DNA from: Bradyrhizobium sp.
GTDB taxonomy: Bacteria > Pseudomonadota > Alphaproteobacteria > Rhizobiales > Xanthobacteraceae
Assembly: GCF_004799405.1 (NCBI RefSeq)
Contig: NZ_SSMW01000103.1
Location: 1 to 58,590, forward strand
DNA: 58,590 nucleotides
Direction of reading: 5' to 3'
The notes below the pieces were generated by a model. That model saw only the letters and a list, made by a program, of their open reading frames with translations, searched no databases and was not told the origin of the DNA. The position numbers and the translations under genes were made by a program. Numbering within the stretch: position 1 is the stretch's first letter; each line of letters begins with the position of its first letter. Positions 48,192-55,686 of the stretch are shown in pieces.

Positions 48192-48976
48192 CCGGAAGGT
48201 GGCCACAACGCTGCGACAATTGCATCCAGCCCGTCGGTGAGCGCAGCCGGACCCGGTTGCAGGATCACTGGCGATTTGATTTCGACGATGCGGTCGTTGC
48301 GCACCGCCGGAATCTGGTTCCAGCCCGGCCGCTTTCTGATCCTGTCCGCGACGACTTTCTTGCCGCACCACGACGCCAGGATCACATCGGGCGCCGTGGC
48401 GCGCACGGTCTCCGGCGAAACGATCCGGTCCCTGGCGGCCTGTTGAAATCTCAGGTCAGGCAGCACGTCTTCGCCGCCGGCGATCTCGATCAGTTCGCAG
48501 ACCCAGCCGATGCCGCTGATCAATGGATCGTCCCATTCCTCGAAATAGACTCTTGGCTTGGGCGATGGCCGGGACGTCGATGCGATGCCGGCTAGACGCT
48601 GTTCATAAGACGTTGCAAGCTGGTCGGCTTTTTCAGCCGCGCCGACCAGCGCGCCCAGGGTGCGGATCATCGCCAGGATGCCCGCGACGTCGCGCTGGTT
48701 GAAGACATGGATGGCGACGCCGGCGCGGACCAGGTCGGCGACGATCTCCGCCTGCAGGTCTGAGAAAGCCAGAACGAGGTCCGGTTCGAGGCTGAGGATT
48801 CTGGGGATGTCCGCCGAGATAAACGCCGACACCCGCGGCTTCTCGCGCCTGACCCGCGGTGGCCGCACCGCATAGCCGGAGACGCCGACGATCCGGTCCT
48901 GTTCCCCAAGTAGATACAGCGTCTCCACGGTTTCTTCGGTGAGACACACGATCCGGCAAGGAGGGAATTGACGCAT
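48188..48976 (-). CDS. Cobalamin-binding protein, BtuF-like, without signal peptide
   Basis: A 262-residue class III periplasmic-binding-like protein. It has R-I-V-C-L-T-E-E-T-V-E-T-L-Y-L-L-G, then D-R-I-V-G-V-S-G-Y, I-L-S-L-E-P-D-L-V-L-A-F-S-D-L-Q and V-Y-F-E-E-W-D-D-P, the BtuF/FecB layout. From ATG 48976 no signal peptide is seen; a longer start at 49012 adds only 12 residues, not a clear signal. Many alphaproteobacterial cobalamin-binding proteins of this type look cytoplasmic. No transporter genes nearby. Confidence 0.86.
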   Translation of the reverse strand: MRQFPPCRIVCLTEETVETLYLLGEQDRIVGVSGYAVRPPRVRREKPRVSAFISADIPRILSLEPDLVLAFSDLQAEIVADLVRAGVAIHVFNQRDVAGILAMIRTLGALVGAAEKADQLATSYEQRLAGIASTSRPSPKPRVYFEEWDDPLISGIGWVCELIEIAGGEDVLPDLRFQQAARDRIVSPETVRATAPDVILASWCGKKVVADRIRKRPGWNQIPAVRNDRIVEIKSPVILQPGPAALTDGLDAIVAALWPPSG

Positions 48977-49059
48977 GGCAAATGATATGCCGAAGAATAA
49001 ATCGCTTGTCACTGCGGTCGCTTTGTCGTTGCCGGGCTTGACCGATCCGGTAAAGCCTT

Positions 49060-49103
49060 TTTGCGAGATCGATGGATACGCGGGTCAAGCCCGCGTATGA
49101 CGA
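49060..49103. repeat. REP-like palindromic element
   Basis: Perfect 9-bp inverted repeat ATACGCGGG/CCCGCGTAT at 49076-49084 and 49090-49098 with a 5-base loop TCAAG, flanked by GATGG and GACGATGG. The core reads like a palindrome found many times between genes in Bradyrhizobium; copy number is from memory and unverified. Confidence 0.75.
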
Positions 49104-49120
49104 TGGGAGGAGGACTACCG

Positions 49121-49519
49121 ATGACGCCGCTTGAAAAAGTCAAATCAATGAAGATGCCGTTTGCCGAATTGAAAGGCGTGACATTCACCGAAGCCGAGAA
49201 GGATCGCGTGGTGGCGCGGATGCTGGTACGACCCGATCTCTGCACCCTCAACCGCAACATTCATGGCGGCGCGGTGATGGCGTTCGCGGATTCGGTCGGT
49301 GCGGCTGCGACCGTGATCAATTTGCCGGAGGATGCCAAGGGTACCACTACGATCGAGAGCAAGACCAATTTCATCGGGGCGGCAAGGGAAGGGACCACGG
49401 TGATCGCCACTGCAACGCCGGTGCATCGGGGACGGCGCACCCAGGTATGGCAAACGCGGCTGGAGACCGAGGAAGGAAAGCTCGTCGCGGTGGTGACCCA
49501 GACGCAGATGGTGCTGTAA
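49121..49519 (+). CDS. PaaI-type hotdog-fold thioesterase
   Basis: A 132-residue hotdog thioesterase: N-R-N-I-H-G-G-A-V-M-A-F-A-D holds the catalytic H-G-G and Asp region, followed by T-I-E-S-K-T-N-F-I and R-T-Q-V-W-Q-T in the strands. Such enzymes hydrolyse acyl-CoA, often aromatic. GGGAGGAGG before ATG 49121 fixes the start. It lies just after a palindromic repeat. Substrate unknown. Confidence 0.92.
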   Translation: MTPLEKVKSMKMPFAELKGVTFTEAEKDRVVARMLVRPDLCTLNRNIHGGAVMAFADSVGAAATVINLPEDAKGTTTIESKTNFIGAAREGTTVIATATPVHRGRRTQVWQTRLETEEGKLVAVVTQTQMVL

Positions 49520-49651
49520 AACGGCGCCGAAGCATTTCGTTAACCGTTTATTTGTAACTGGATCGGGCCTTGCAATTCATGTTGCGATGCACAATATTTA
49601 TGGACTAGGGATTCGACGCCTCCTCGAGGGCTATCCAAGAGGAGTTATGAT

Positions 49652-50275
49652 TTGAGCTACGAGAGCACGACCCGTTCCGCGCCCGCGAAGGGCACCGTTC
49701 GCACCCTGCGCCAGCACGAAGAATTGCCGCTGCTGCGCGATCATCTGTTGCGGCTCGATCCGGAGAGCCGCCACGACCGCTTCCACGGCTTCATGGATGA
49801 CGGCTTCATCGAACGCTACGCCGCCAAATGTGCCGGCGACGGCACGATTGTCATCGCCTATGTCGAAGACGGCGTGGTGCATGGTGCTGCGGAACTGCAT
49901 CCACCCGACCGATTGCCCGGCGCATTGCCGGAGATCGCATTCAGCGTGGAAGCGTCCGTGCGGCGGCAGGGCGTCGGCAGCATCCTGTCCAGGAAGTTGA
50001 TCGCGGAAGCGCGAGCGAAGGGCTACCAGAGCTTGCGGATCACCACCGGTGCGCAGAACCAGGCGATGCGGGCGCTGGCCAACAAGTTCGGCGCGCACCT
50101 GACATTCCGCCACGGCGAATCCACCGGCAGTATCGATTTAAAGCCGCAAATCCAGCCGCAATTCGCAAAGCTCTACGTTGTAACGCCGCTCGATGCGGTG
50201 CGCGCGATGATGCATTTCAACCGCATGTACTGGAAGCTGGTTCTTGGCATGTACGGCCTGGGCCGAACCGCATAA
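49652..50275 (+). CDS. GNAT family N-acetyltransferase
   Basis: A 207-residue acetyltransferase with the GNAT core: I-A-F-S-V-E-A-S-V-R-R-Q-G-V-G-S-I-L holds the acetyl-CoA pyrophosphate loop (R-R-x-G-V-G), and L-R-I-T-T-G-A-Q-N-Q-A-M gives the following strand and helix. The substrate is unknown. The start is TTG at 49652, with GAGGAG upstream at normal distance; no in-frame ATG lies nearby. A terminator follows. Confidence 0.88.
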   Translation: MSYESTTRSAPAKGTVRTLRQHEELPLLRDHLLRLDPESRHDRFHGFMDDGFIERYAAKCAGDGTIVIAYVEDGVVHGAAELHPPDRLPGALPEIAFSVEASVRRQGVGSILSRKLIAEARAKGYQSLRITTGAQNQAMRALANKFGAHLTFRHGESTGSIDLKPQIQPQFAKLYVVTPLDAVRAMMHFNRMYWKLVLGMYGLGRTA

Positions 50276-50276
50276 A

Positions 50277-50299
50277 CGAGCCCGCAAGGGCTCGCTTTG
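50277..50299 (+). terminator. Terminator after the GNAT gene
   Basis: Perfect 7-bp stem CGAGCCC/GGGCTCG (50277-50294) with a GCAA loop, starting two bases after the gene's stop and followed by a short CTTTG. The T-run is poor, so activity is uncertain. Confidence 0.6.
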
Positions 50300-50347
50300 C
50301 CGTTCAGCGATGACGCAGATCGCAGGCGCCTGTCTTCGAGCGGACCC

Positions 50348-50650
50348 TCAGGTTCCGGTGCGCTTGTCGTTGCCGAATCTCCTGATGACCCGGCGCTCAA
50401 CCACGACCGAGCGCTGCGCGCCCTGTTCGCCCGCGATCACCCGTGTCGAAGATCGCGCCGCGGTGCGGCCGGCTTTCTTGACTTCGGACTGGACGGATTC
50501 GATCGGCAGCCCCATCAGGGACGCCGCGATTTCGGCCTGAGCTTCCTGATCGTCGGTAATACCGATCGCGGCGAAGATGGCTTCATCCAGCGTCGGCGGA
50601 TCGCGGCGGACGCGCCGCGTTCCATATTTCGTATTCCAGTCTTCGCTCAT
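50348..50650 (-). CDS. Conserved-looking hypothetical protein (100 residues)
   Basis: A 100-residue soluble protein, M-S-E-D-W-N-T-K-Y-G-T-R-R-V-R-R-D at the start, a middle part D-E-A-I-F-A-A-I-G-I-T-D-D-Q-E-A-Q-A-E-I-A likely helical and a basic tail V-V-V-E-R-R-V-I-R-R-F. AGAGGG lies at good distance before the ATG. The helix-rich middle and basic ends suggest nucleic-acid binding, but nothing specific was recognised. Confidence 0.75.
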   Translation of the reverse strand: MSEDWNTKYGTRRVRRDPPTLDEAIFAAIGITDDQEAQAEIAASLMGLPIESVQSEVKKAGRTAARSSTRVIAGEQGAQRSVVVERRVIRRFGNDKRTGT

Positions 50651-50743
50651 TTCGCCCTCTTGTCTGATCCCAGATACCTATGCGCCCCTATGTTGCATTG
50701 CAATATGAAATTGATATGGCAATCCAGCCATGCATCCGGCGAT

Positions 50744-51043
50744 TCAGAGCTTTTCCAGTTTGGCCGCATCGTAAATCTCAATGGTCGTGGCCGCTGCGGC
50801 TAGCGGCTGCAGGGCGCGGACGAAATGGCGAGAGGCGGGGATCGCGAAATGCGCCAGTAGCGCCGCGCGATCGGCCCATTGTTCGATGAACACCAATCGT
50901 AGCGGGTCTTCGCAATCGACATGCACCGCGTGCGAGATGCATCCGGGCTCCTCGCGCGAGCGCTGCACGTGTTCGAGGCTCAATTTCTGAACCTCGTCGA
51001 AGGAATCTTCCCGCGCCGTCACGCTGCCCGTCACCACGATCAT
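50744..51043 (-). CDS. Antibiotic biosynthesis monooxygenase (ABM) domain protein
   Basis: A 99-residue dimeric ferredoxin-like-fold protein: M-I-V-V-T-G-S-V-T-A-R-E-D-S, then Q-K-L-S-L-E-H-V-Q-R-S-R-E-E-P-G-C-I-S-H-A-V and V-F-I-E-Q-W-A-D-R-A-A-L-L-A-H, the ABM pattern. Members act as quinol monooxygenases or haem-degrading enzymes, or have no known activity. The ATG at 51043 overlaps the stop of the DUF2161 gene upstream (ATGA), so the two are translationally coupled. GGGGGGAAAAG precedes the ATG. Confidence 0.87.
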   Translation of the reverse strand: MIVVTGSVTAREDSFDEVQKLSLEHVQRSREEPGCISHAVHVDCEDPLRLVFIEQWADRAALLAHFAIPASRHFVRALQPLAAAATTIEIYDAAKLEKL

Positions 51044-51765
51044 CTTTTCCCCCCAATAACCAATTGTTTCGATGGCAGGTTCGGCACCAGCCGGCCGGCG
51101 TCGATGACCTCGATCGGCTGTTGTGGCCATCGCTTCAGGGCCGCATGTCCTGCAGCGGTCAGTTCATAGATGCCGCGTTCGACGCGGATGAACCAGCCAT
51201 AGACATTGTGCAGCAGGATTTTTGCCGCGTCGGGACTATCGGCCTTGAGGTCGCGTACTTTCCGGGGGCCTTGCACCAGTGCCGCGGCGCAGGACAGCGC
51301 CTGCTGACGATAGGCCGTCATGATCGGCGAGCGCGTGCTGCCGCCCAGGACCGGGTCGCCCTTGCGCCGCTGATGTTCCGAAACCAGCCGCGAACGTTTC
51401 TTCGGATTGCGGCGCGGGGCAGTGGTGGCTGGCTTGACGATGACCTCGACATGGCCGCGATCGGTGACCGCGAGCATGCCGAAGCCGAGCCGGCGGCAGA
51501 GATTGCGATAGCGCGCGTCGCTCTCGCGGCCCTTGCCGCGTGCCGAAAGTTTGGCTGCGATCCAGACCTCGTCGCAGGCGCCGGCGCGATCGACCGCCTG
51601 CAAAACCAGTTCGAGATTGAAGGAAAGCTTGAGTTCGCCGATCACCACGACCGGCGGGTCGTCACCGCTCAGCGCGACAAGGTCGCAGCCGCCGATCTCG
51701 CCCTTGACCGTAAAGCCGAGATTTTCAAGGAAGCGTTTGACGGGAAGGTAGAGCGCGGTTTCCAA
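51040..51765 (-). CDS. DUF2161 protein: PD-(D/E)XK nuclease-like domain plus winged-helix-like tail
   Basis: A 241-residue protein of the DUF2161 (COG5482) type. The N-terminal part carries G-G-C-D-L-V-A-L with Asp-28 and V-V-I-G-E-L-K-L-S-F-N with Glu-44 and Lys-46, spaced as in PD-(D/E)XK nucleases. A basic linker (about 112-135) leads to a helical C-terminal segment with K-I-L-L-H-N-V-Y-G-W-F-I-R-V-E-R-G-I-Y-E-L-T, winged-helix-like. Nuclease activity is inferred from motifs. The TTG at 51765 with GGAG before it is chosen over an upstream frame start at 51876. Confidence 0.82.
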   Translation of the reverse strand: METALYLPVKRFLENLGFTVKGEIGGCDLVALSGDDPPVVVIGELKLSFNLELVLQAVDRAGACDEVWIAAKLSARGKGRESDARYRNLCRRLGFGMLAVTDRGHVEVIVKPATTAPRRNPKKRSRLVSEHQRRKGDPVLGGSTRSPIMTAYRQQALSCAAALVQGPRKVRDLKADSPDAAKILLHNVYGWFIRVERGIYELTAAGHAALKRWPQQPIEVIDAGRLVPNLPSKQLVIGGKR

Positions 51766-51862
51766 GGGGACTCCAGTGTCGCGCCTGCGACTCACTGTGC
51801 TGAGTCTAACCCGAATTGGGTCCTGGGATTCGATCAAACGACGCGGGCGTGGGGGGCGAGAG

Positions 51863-52543
51863 CTACACCCGTCCACTCACCGGCAGCAACGCGCCGGTGA
51901 CGGCGCTGGCGGCGTCGCTGGTTAGAAATAGGATGACGTCAGCCAGTTCCTGCGGCGCCACCCATTTTGCGAAATCCGCCTTGGGCATGCTGGCGCGATT
52001 GGCCGCGGTATCGATGGTCGACGGCAGCACGGCATTGACGGTGATCTTGCCTTTCCATTCGGCGGCAAGCGCTTCGGTGAGGCGATGTACGCCGGCTTTG
52101 GATGCGGCATAGGCGCCCATGCCGGCGCCGGCCTGCAGCGCGCCCATGGCGCCGACATTGACGATCCGCCCGGCGCTGGAAGCGGCCAGGTGCGGGATCG
52201 CCGATCGTGACGCATTCAGTGCGGTGAGGACGTTCAGCGCGTACATGCGCTGCCAGGTTTTCGTATCACCCTCGGCAACCGGTTCGAACGCAAACCCTCC
52301 GGCGATGTTGACCAGCGCATCGAGCCTGCCGAAATGCGCCGCCACCGCGTCGATGGCTTTTTTGGCTTGCGCCGCATCCGTCAGGTCGACGCCGCCAAGT
52401 TCGATCCGATTTTCCGTCGCCGGAAGTTGCGATGCCGCGTGATCCACGCCGGCCACCCGCGCGCCCCGCGCCAGCGCGACCTCGGCAACCACCTTGCCAA
52501 GCGCACCAGAGGCGCCGGTGACGACGATGACTTTTCCGTTCAT
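51863..52543 (-). CDS. Short-chain dehydrogenase/reductase (SDR)
   Basis: A 226-residue SDR: nucleotide-binding T-G-A-S-G-A-L-G at 9-16, N-I-A-G-G in the middle, and the active-site Y-A-A-S-K. It ends V-T-G-A-L-L-P-V-S-G-R-V, typical of the family. The substrate is unknown. GGAGGG precedes ATG 52543 at good distance, ruling out the longer frame to 52654. It is divergent from the SGNH hydrolase gene. Confidence 0.92.
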   Translation of the reverse strand: MNGKVIVVTGASGALGKVVAEVALARGARVAGVDHAASQLPATENRIELGGVDLTDAAQAKKAIDAVAAHFGRLDALVNIAGGFAFEPVAEGDTKTWQRMYALNVLTALNASRSAIPHLAASSAGRIVNVGAMGALQAGAGMGAYAASKAGVHRLTEALAAEWKGKITVNAVLPSTIDTAANRASMPKADFAKWVAPQELADVILFLTSDAASAVTGALLPVSGRV

Positions 52544-52667
52544 GGCGGGCCCTCCGGGCGAGTGCTGATTCCTGTGCAATCGATCAGCGAATTTGGTTTG
52601 CAATACTGCGAAATTTTCCGCCCAAATGCACGCGACGACGGATCGTTCCCGCAAAACGGATGTTCAC

Positions 52668-53342
52668 ATGTCTGAAACCACAAATGACCTCGTTCGCTTC
52701 AAATATCCGCTTCCGCACCTGGCGAAGAGTCTCAAAAGCCGGCGCAAGGTCAAGATCGTGGCGATCGGCTCGTCCTCGACGGCCGGCGAGGGCAAGATAT
52801 TGCCATATCCCGGCCGGCTGGAAATGGTCTTGAGGAGCCGCTTTCACGACCGGATGATCGATGTGGTCAATCGCGGAGTCAGCGGGCAGGAGGCGACCGA
52901 CGAACTGTCCCGCTTCGACCCCGATGTCATTGACGAAGCGCCCGCGCTGGTGATCTGGCAGGTTGGAACGAATGCGGTGTTTCGTAACCAGGACTATAAT
53001 CCGGATGACGTGATCGCATCGATCGTGACCGGACTCGAACGGCTCAGCAGCCTGCCGATGGATGTGGTGCTGATGGACCTGCAATACACCACCGCCATCG
53101 TGGGTACCGACAAGCTGAAGCTGTCCGAACAGATGGTGGCGCGGATCGCGGACGCGGCGGGGAAGGCAAACGTCAACGTGTTTCGCCGCTTCGCCCTGAT
53201 GCGGCGCTGGGTCGATGATTGCATCCCGATCGAGAACCTGATCGATCCGGCCGACGGCAGTCAATTGCACATGAGCGATTGGTGCACCGGTTGCATTGCG
53301 CAGGTGCTCGACATTGCGATGGCAAGCGCGCCGGTGGCCTAA
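52668..53342 (+). CDS. SGNH/GDSL-type hydrolase
   Basis: A 224-residue esterase-like protein. Block I is A-I-G-S-S-S-T-A-G-E-G with the nucleophile Ser; block II includes N-R-G-V-S-G-Q; block III is W-Q-V-G-T-N-A; block V has D-G-S-Q-L-H-M with the Asp-His pair. No signal peptide from ATG 52668, so it may be cytoplasmic. The longer frame to 52593 has no better ribosome site. Substrate not predictable. Confidence 0.9.
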   Translation: MSETTNDLVRFKYPLPHLAKSLKSRRKVKIVAIGSSSTAGEGKILPYPGRLEMVLRSRFHDRMIDVVNRGVSGQEATDELSRFDPDVIDEAPALVIWQVGTNAVFRNQDYNPDDVIASIVTGLERLSSLPMDVVLMDLQYTTAIVGTDKLKLSEQMVARIADAAGKANVNVFRRFALMRRWVDDCIPIENLIDPADGSQLHMSDWCTGCIAQVLDIAMASAPVA

Positions 53343-53461
53343 ACCCCGGCGGTCGCGATAAGCTGCCAATCGCTAAAATTTGCCGGAGTTTTGTAAGCCG
53401 AATGCAGAAACATCACGCTAGGTTGCCCATCGCCCGATCCATGGGCACGGGGTGTACGAGC

Positions 53462-53659
53462 ATGAGATATCTACCTGATCACGGTTTACCACTTGTTCAG
53501 CTTAAGGAGCAGCGGCGGGACTTGGTTGTCGCGCTGCAAAATCGCAACGGACCGGTCAGCGGCTGGGAATTGATGCAGATTGCGGCGGTTCAGCAGGCGA
53601 TCTCGGCCTTCGAGGACGTCATTTCCGACCTCGACGCGGAGATGGAGGCGGCGGCGTAG
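53462..53659 (+). CDS. Small hypothetical protein (65 residues)
   Basis: A 65-residue protein, M-R-Y-L-P-D-H-G-L-P-L-V-Q-L-K-E-Q-R-R-D-L-V then W-E-L-M-Q-I-A-A-V-Q-Q-A-I-S-A-F-E-D-V and an acidic tail; two helices likely. ATG 53462 is used; ATG 53402 and 53444 in frame are alternatives. No family recognised. It lies downstream of the SGNH gene on the same strand. Confidence 0.65.
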   Translation: MRYLPDHGLPLVQLKEQRRDLVVALQNRNGPVSGWELMQIAAVQQAISAFEDVISDLDAEMEAAA

Positions 53660-53699
53660 AGCAGTTTGCGTTGTCCCCCGCCTTCAGCGAGCAAGAAAG

Positions 53700-54446
53700 T
53701 CAGGACTCCAGATAGCAAGCCTGCAGCGCGGCGCGCTGGCGCGGCCCGAGGCCGAGACCATCCCCAAAATAGTTTTCCAGAGTGCCGTAATCGGCGCGGA
53801 TGACTTCGAATGCGGCGGCGAGGAAAGATGCCTCCACCAGGGCAATCGTCTGCCTGACGTCGTCAGGCAGGTCGGAGCTGACGGAAGGATCGCGCCGGTA
53901 GAAGCGGTTGGTGAGCAGGTAATCCTCGGCGATCACGTCATCGGAGACGCCGAGCGCATGCAGAATCAGCGCGCAGGCAAATCCGGTGCGGTCCTTGCCG
54001 GCGGTGCAGTGGATCACCAGCGGCGCGCGGTCTTCCAGCAGATGCGCGAACAACGCGCGGAAACGCGGCGTATTGTGCCGAACATAACTGCGGTAGGAAT
54101 CGCGCATGACCTCCAGCGCTTCGGCCGACGAGATCGGCGCGCCGGCGGCGCGGATCGCGCGCAGCGTCGCCACCACGGTCGGCTCGATCGGCAGCGAATG
54201 GACCGTGATCTCCTCGAGGCTGCAGGCCGCGGCCATGCGCTCCTCGGTGCCGCGAAAATCGAACGCGCTCTTTAGTCCGAGGCCGCGCAGCACGCCGATA
54301 TCGGCCGCGGTGAGGTGGCCGAGATGATTGGACCGGAAGATCTGCCGCCAGCGCACGGTGCGACCGTCCCGGCCGGGATAGCCGCCAAGGTCTCGGAAAT
54401 TGCTGGCGCCGGCGAGATCGAAGTGACGGACGGGGGAAGCTGACAT
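53700..54446 (-). CDS. Tyrosine-protein phosphatase (Y_phosphatase3 type)
   Basis: A 248-residue dual-specificity-type phosphatase. It has N-F-R-D-L-G-G-Y near the start and the P-loop H-C-T-A-G-K-D-R-T-G-F-A with the nucleophile Cys and Arg in the C-x5-R spacing. Relatives include bacterial phosphatases that also act on phosphoinositides. Cytoplasmic. No kinase or operon partner is adjacent. Confidence 0.93.
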   Translation of the reverse strand: MSASPVRHFDLAGASNFRDLGGYPGRDGRTVRWRQIFRSNHLGHLTAADIGVLRGLGLKSAFDFRGTEERMAAACSLEEITVHSLPIEPTVVATLRAIRAAGAPISSAEALEVMRDSYRSYVRHNTPRFRALFAHLLEDRAPLVIHCTAGKDRTGFACALILHALGVSDDVIAEDYLLTNRFYRRDPSVSSDLPDDVRQTIALVEASFLAAAFEVIRADYGTLENYFGDGLGLGPRQRAALQACYLES

Positions 54447-54529
54447 CGGGACGATCTTAAGCCATCCTCCGCGGCAGGGAAATGACCGGCAGGGTGTTCC
54501 GCCTTTCCGGTCGCACTAGGGGGATGAAC

Positions 54530-54835
54530 ATGAATCGGCGCAGGGCTGCTATTTTCGCCGCCGCACTGGTTGCTGTCGCGGCGGGCTCATCGCCCGCATC
54601 GGCGCAGACCTTCCAGAGCTATCGTTGCGCCGACGGCACCCAGTTCATTGCCGGATTTTTCGATTACGATAGCCGCGCGCATCTGCAGATCGACGGACAT
54701 GCGGTCACCCTGGCGCGGCGCTTTGCGTTTTCCGGTTCGCGCTATTCGGGCGGCGGCGTCACCTTGAAAATGACCAAAGCGGGCGTCCTACTGAAGCATG
54801 CGCGGCGGCCGGTCACGGCTTGCGAGGCGATATGA
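54530..54835 (+). CDS. Secreted MliC-like protein (possible C-type lysozyme inhibitor)
   Basis: A 101-residue exported protein: signal peptide to A-S-A-Q (about 27), then Y-R-C-A-D-G-T-Q-F-I-A-G-F-F-D, a second strand region and V-T-A-C near the end. The Y-x-C-x-D-G-x-x-F pattern and two Cys resemble MliC/PliC lysozyme inhibitors; this is an inference. The ATG at 54530 has GGGGG at good distance, while 54524 touches it. A strong terminator follows. Confidence 0.78.
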   Translation: MNRRRAAIFAAALVAVAAGSSPASAQTFQSYRCADGTQFIAGFFDYDSRAHLQIDGHAVTLARRFAFSGSRYSGGGVTLKMTKAGVLLKHARRPVTACEAI

Positions 54836-54870
54836 AAAGGGCCGAAACATTTTTGTTTCGGCCCTCTTTA
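54836..54870. terminator. Bidirectional terminator between MliC-like and DUF2735 genes
   Basis: Perfect 12-bp stem AGGGCCGAAACA/TGTTTCGGCCCT (54838-54849 and 54854-54865) with a TTTT loop; CTTT follows on the plus strand and TTTTCA on the minus strand. It separates two converging genes. Confidence 0.85.
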
Positions 54871-54926
54871 CGCTTTCGTTATCGCACCAAAGTCCCGTAA
54901 CGGATCGGCACCGGGTTCGGCTGGCA

Positions 54927-55130
54927 TCAGCGCACCGGTTTGGATGGCTTGGATTCCTGGACGGCCGCTTCGTGATACCAGGCGCCGCCGACGACCGCTT
55001 CGCTCACGCGCGATGAGGCGAGGTCCGCGGCGGTCTTGATCTCGTCATGGCGACGTCCGGCAATGGCCGAGCGACCGCCGACCGGGAATTGGTAGATCCT
55101 TGCGGACCCCTGATTGAAACTCGTATTCAT
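54927..55130 (-). CDS. DUF2735 family protein
   Basis: A 67-residue protein: M-N-T-S-F-N-Q-G-S-A-R-I-Y-Q-F-P-V-G-G-R and A-S-S-R-V-S-E-A-V-V-G-G-A-W-Y-H-E-A-A-V, the two conserved blocks of DUF2735. Such genes are known beside the type II glutamine synthetase gene in rhizobia, as here, where glnII is divergent; a role in nitrogen control is inferred from that. AGGAGAG precedes ATG 55130, ruling out the longer frame to 55274. Confidence 0.9.
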   Translation of the reverse strand: MNTSFNQGSARIYQFPVGGRSAIAGRRHDEIKTAADLASSRVSEAVVGGAWYHEAAVQESKPSKPVR

Positions 55131-55686
55131 CTTGGTCTCTCCTGAAGCCGCGACGCATGCACTCATGGTGCGCCCGACTCGTTCTTGAGTGGTTACTAGA
55201 GCCGATATCGGCCGTGCCCTCGGCTGATGCAACCTGATCAAAACAAAATCATTCGATGTATAAATTGTGGGCATTCTTGATTTTGCACCGTGGAAAGCAA
55301 CTGCGGACTGGCTAACGCTTGGGCTATCGCCAAGGTTGCGGGAGCGACCTCGCTTTCTTGAAGAATGTTGCCGGCGATTGCTGCGGTTTTAATCGGACCC
55401 ACCAACGGAACGCGAACTGCCGTGGAATCGGGCGTAGTTTGGGCCGAAGCCTAGCCGCCGAAGTGCCGGCAGCCGCTGCGACCCGCGCGCCTTTGCCGCA
55501 CCTGAAATGCCGTTCGGTAAGGGCAGGCCGCAGCCGATTCACCCGCCTTGGCAGGGTTCCCGGCGCCGCCGATTGGCACGTTAAATGCTTGGTAAGAAAC
55601 GGCCGATGGTGGCCGGGTACACGCGTGGGGCGATCAGCGCTTCGGTTCCTCACTTTCGCATCATCATCAACTCAAGAGAGAGCTCA
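55131..55686. other. Divergent control region between DUF2735 and glnII
   Basis: 556 bp without a supported gene. It holds a sigma-54-type promoter for glnII at 55574-55589 and an AT-rich stretch at about 55235-55285. A TGCACC half-site at about 55285-55290 might belong to an NtrC box, but I see no full symmetrical GCACC-N5-GGTGC. The rest is GC-rich and featureless. Confidence 0.6.
55574..55589 (+). promoter_or_regulatory. Sigma-54 promoter of glnII
   Basis: TGGCACG at 55574-55580, four bases, then ATGCT; the GG and GC doublets are ten bases apart as in the -24/-12 consensus TGGCACG-N4-TTGC. It lies 98 bases before the glnII ATG. glnII of Bradyrhizobium is known to be transcribed with sigma-54 under NtrC, which agrees. 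Confidence 0.85.

Noticed and set aside
47007..48371. 454-codon minus-strand frame across the M20 peptidase
   Set aside because: Overlaps a gene with all metal-binding motifs; no motif of its own.
55280..55300. NtrC binding site before glnII
   Set aside because: Only a TGCACC half-site could be seen; without the symmetrical second half it cannot be supported.
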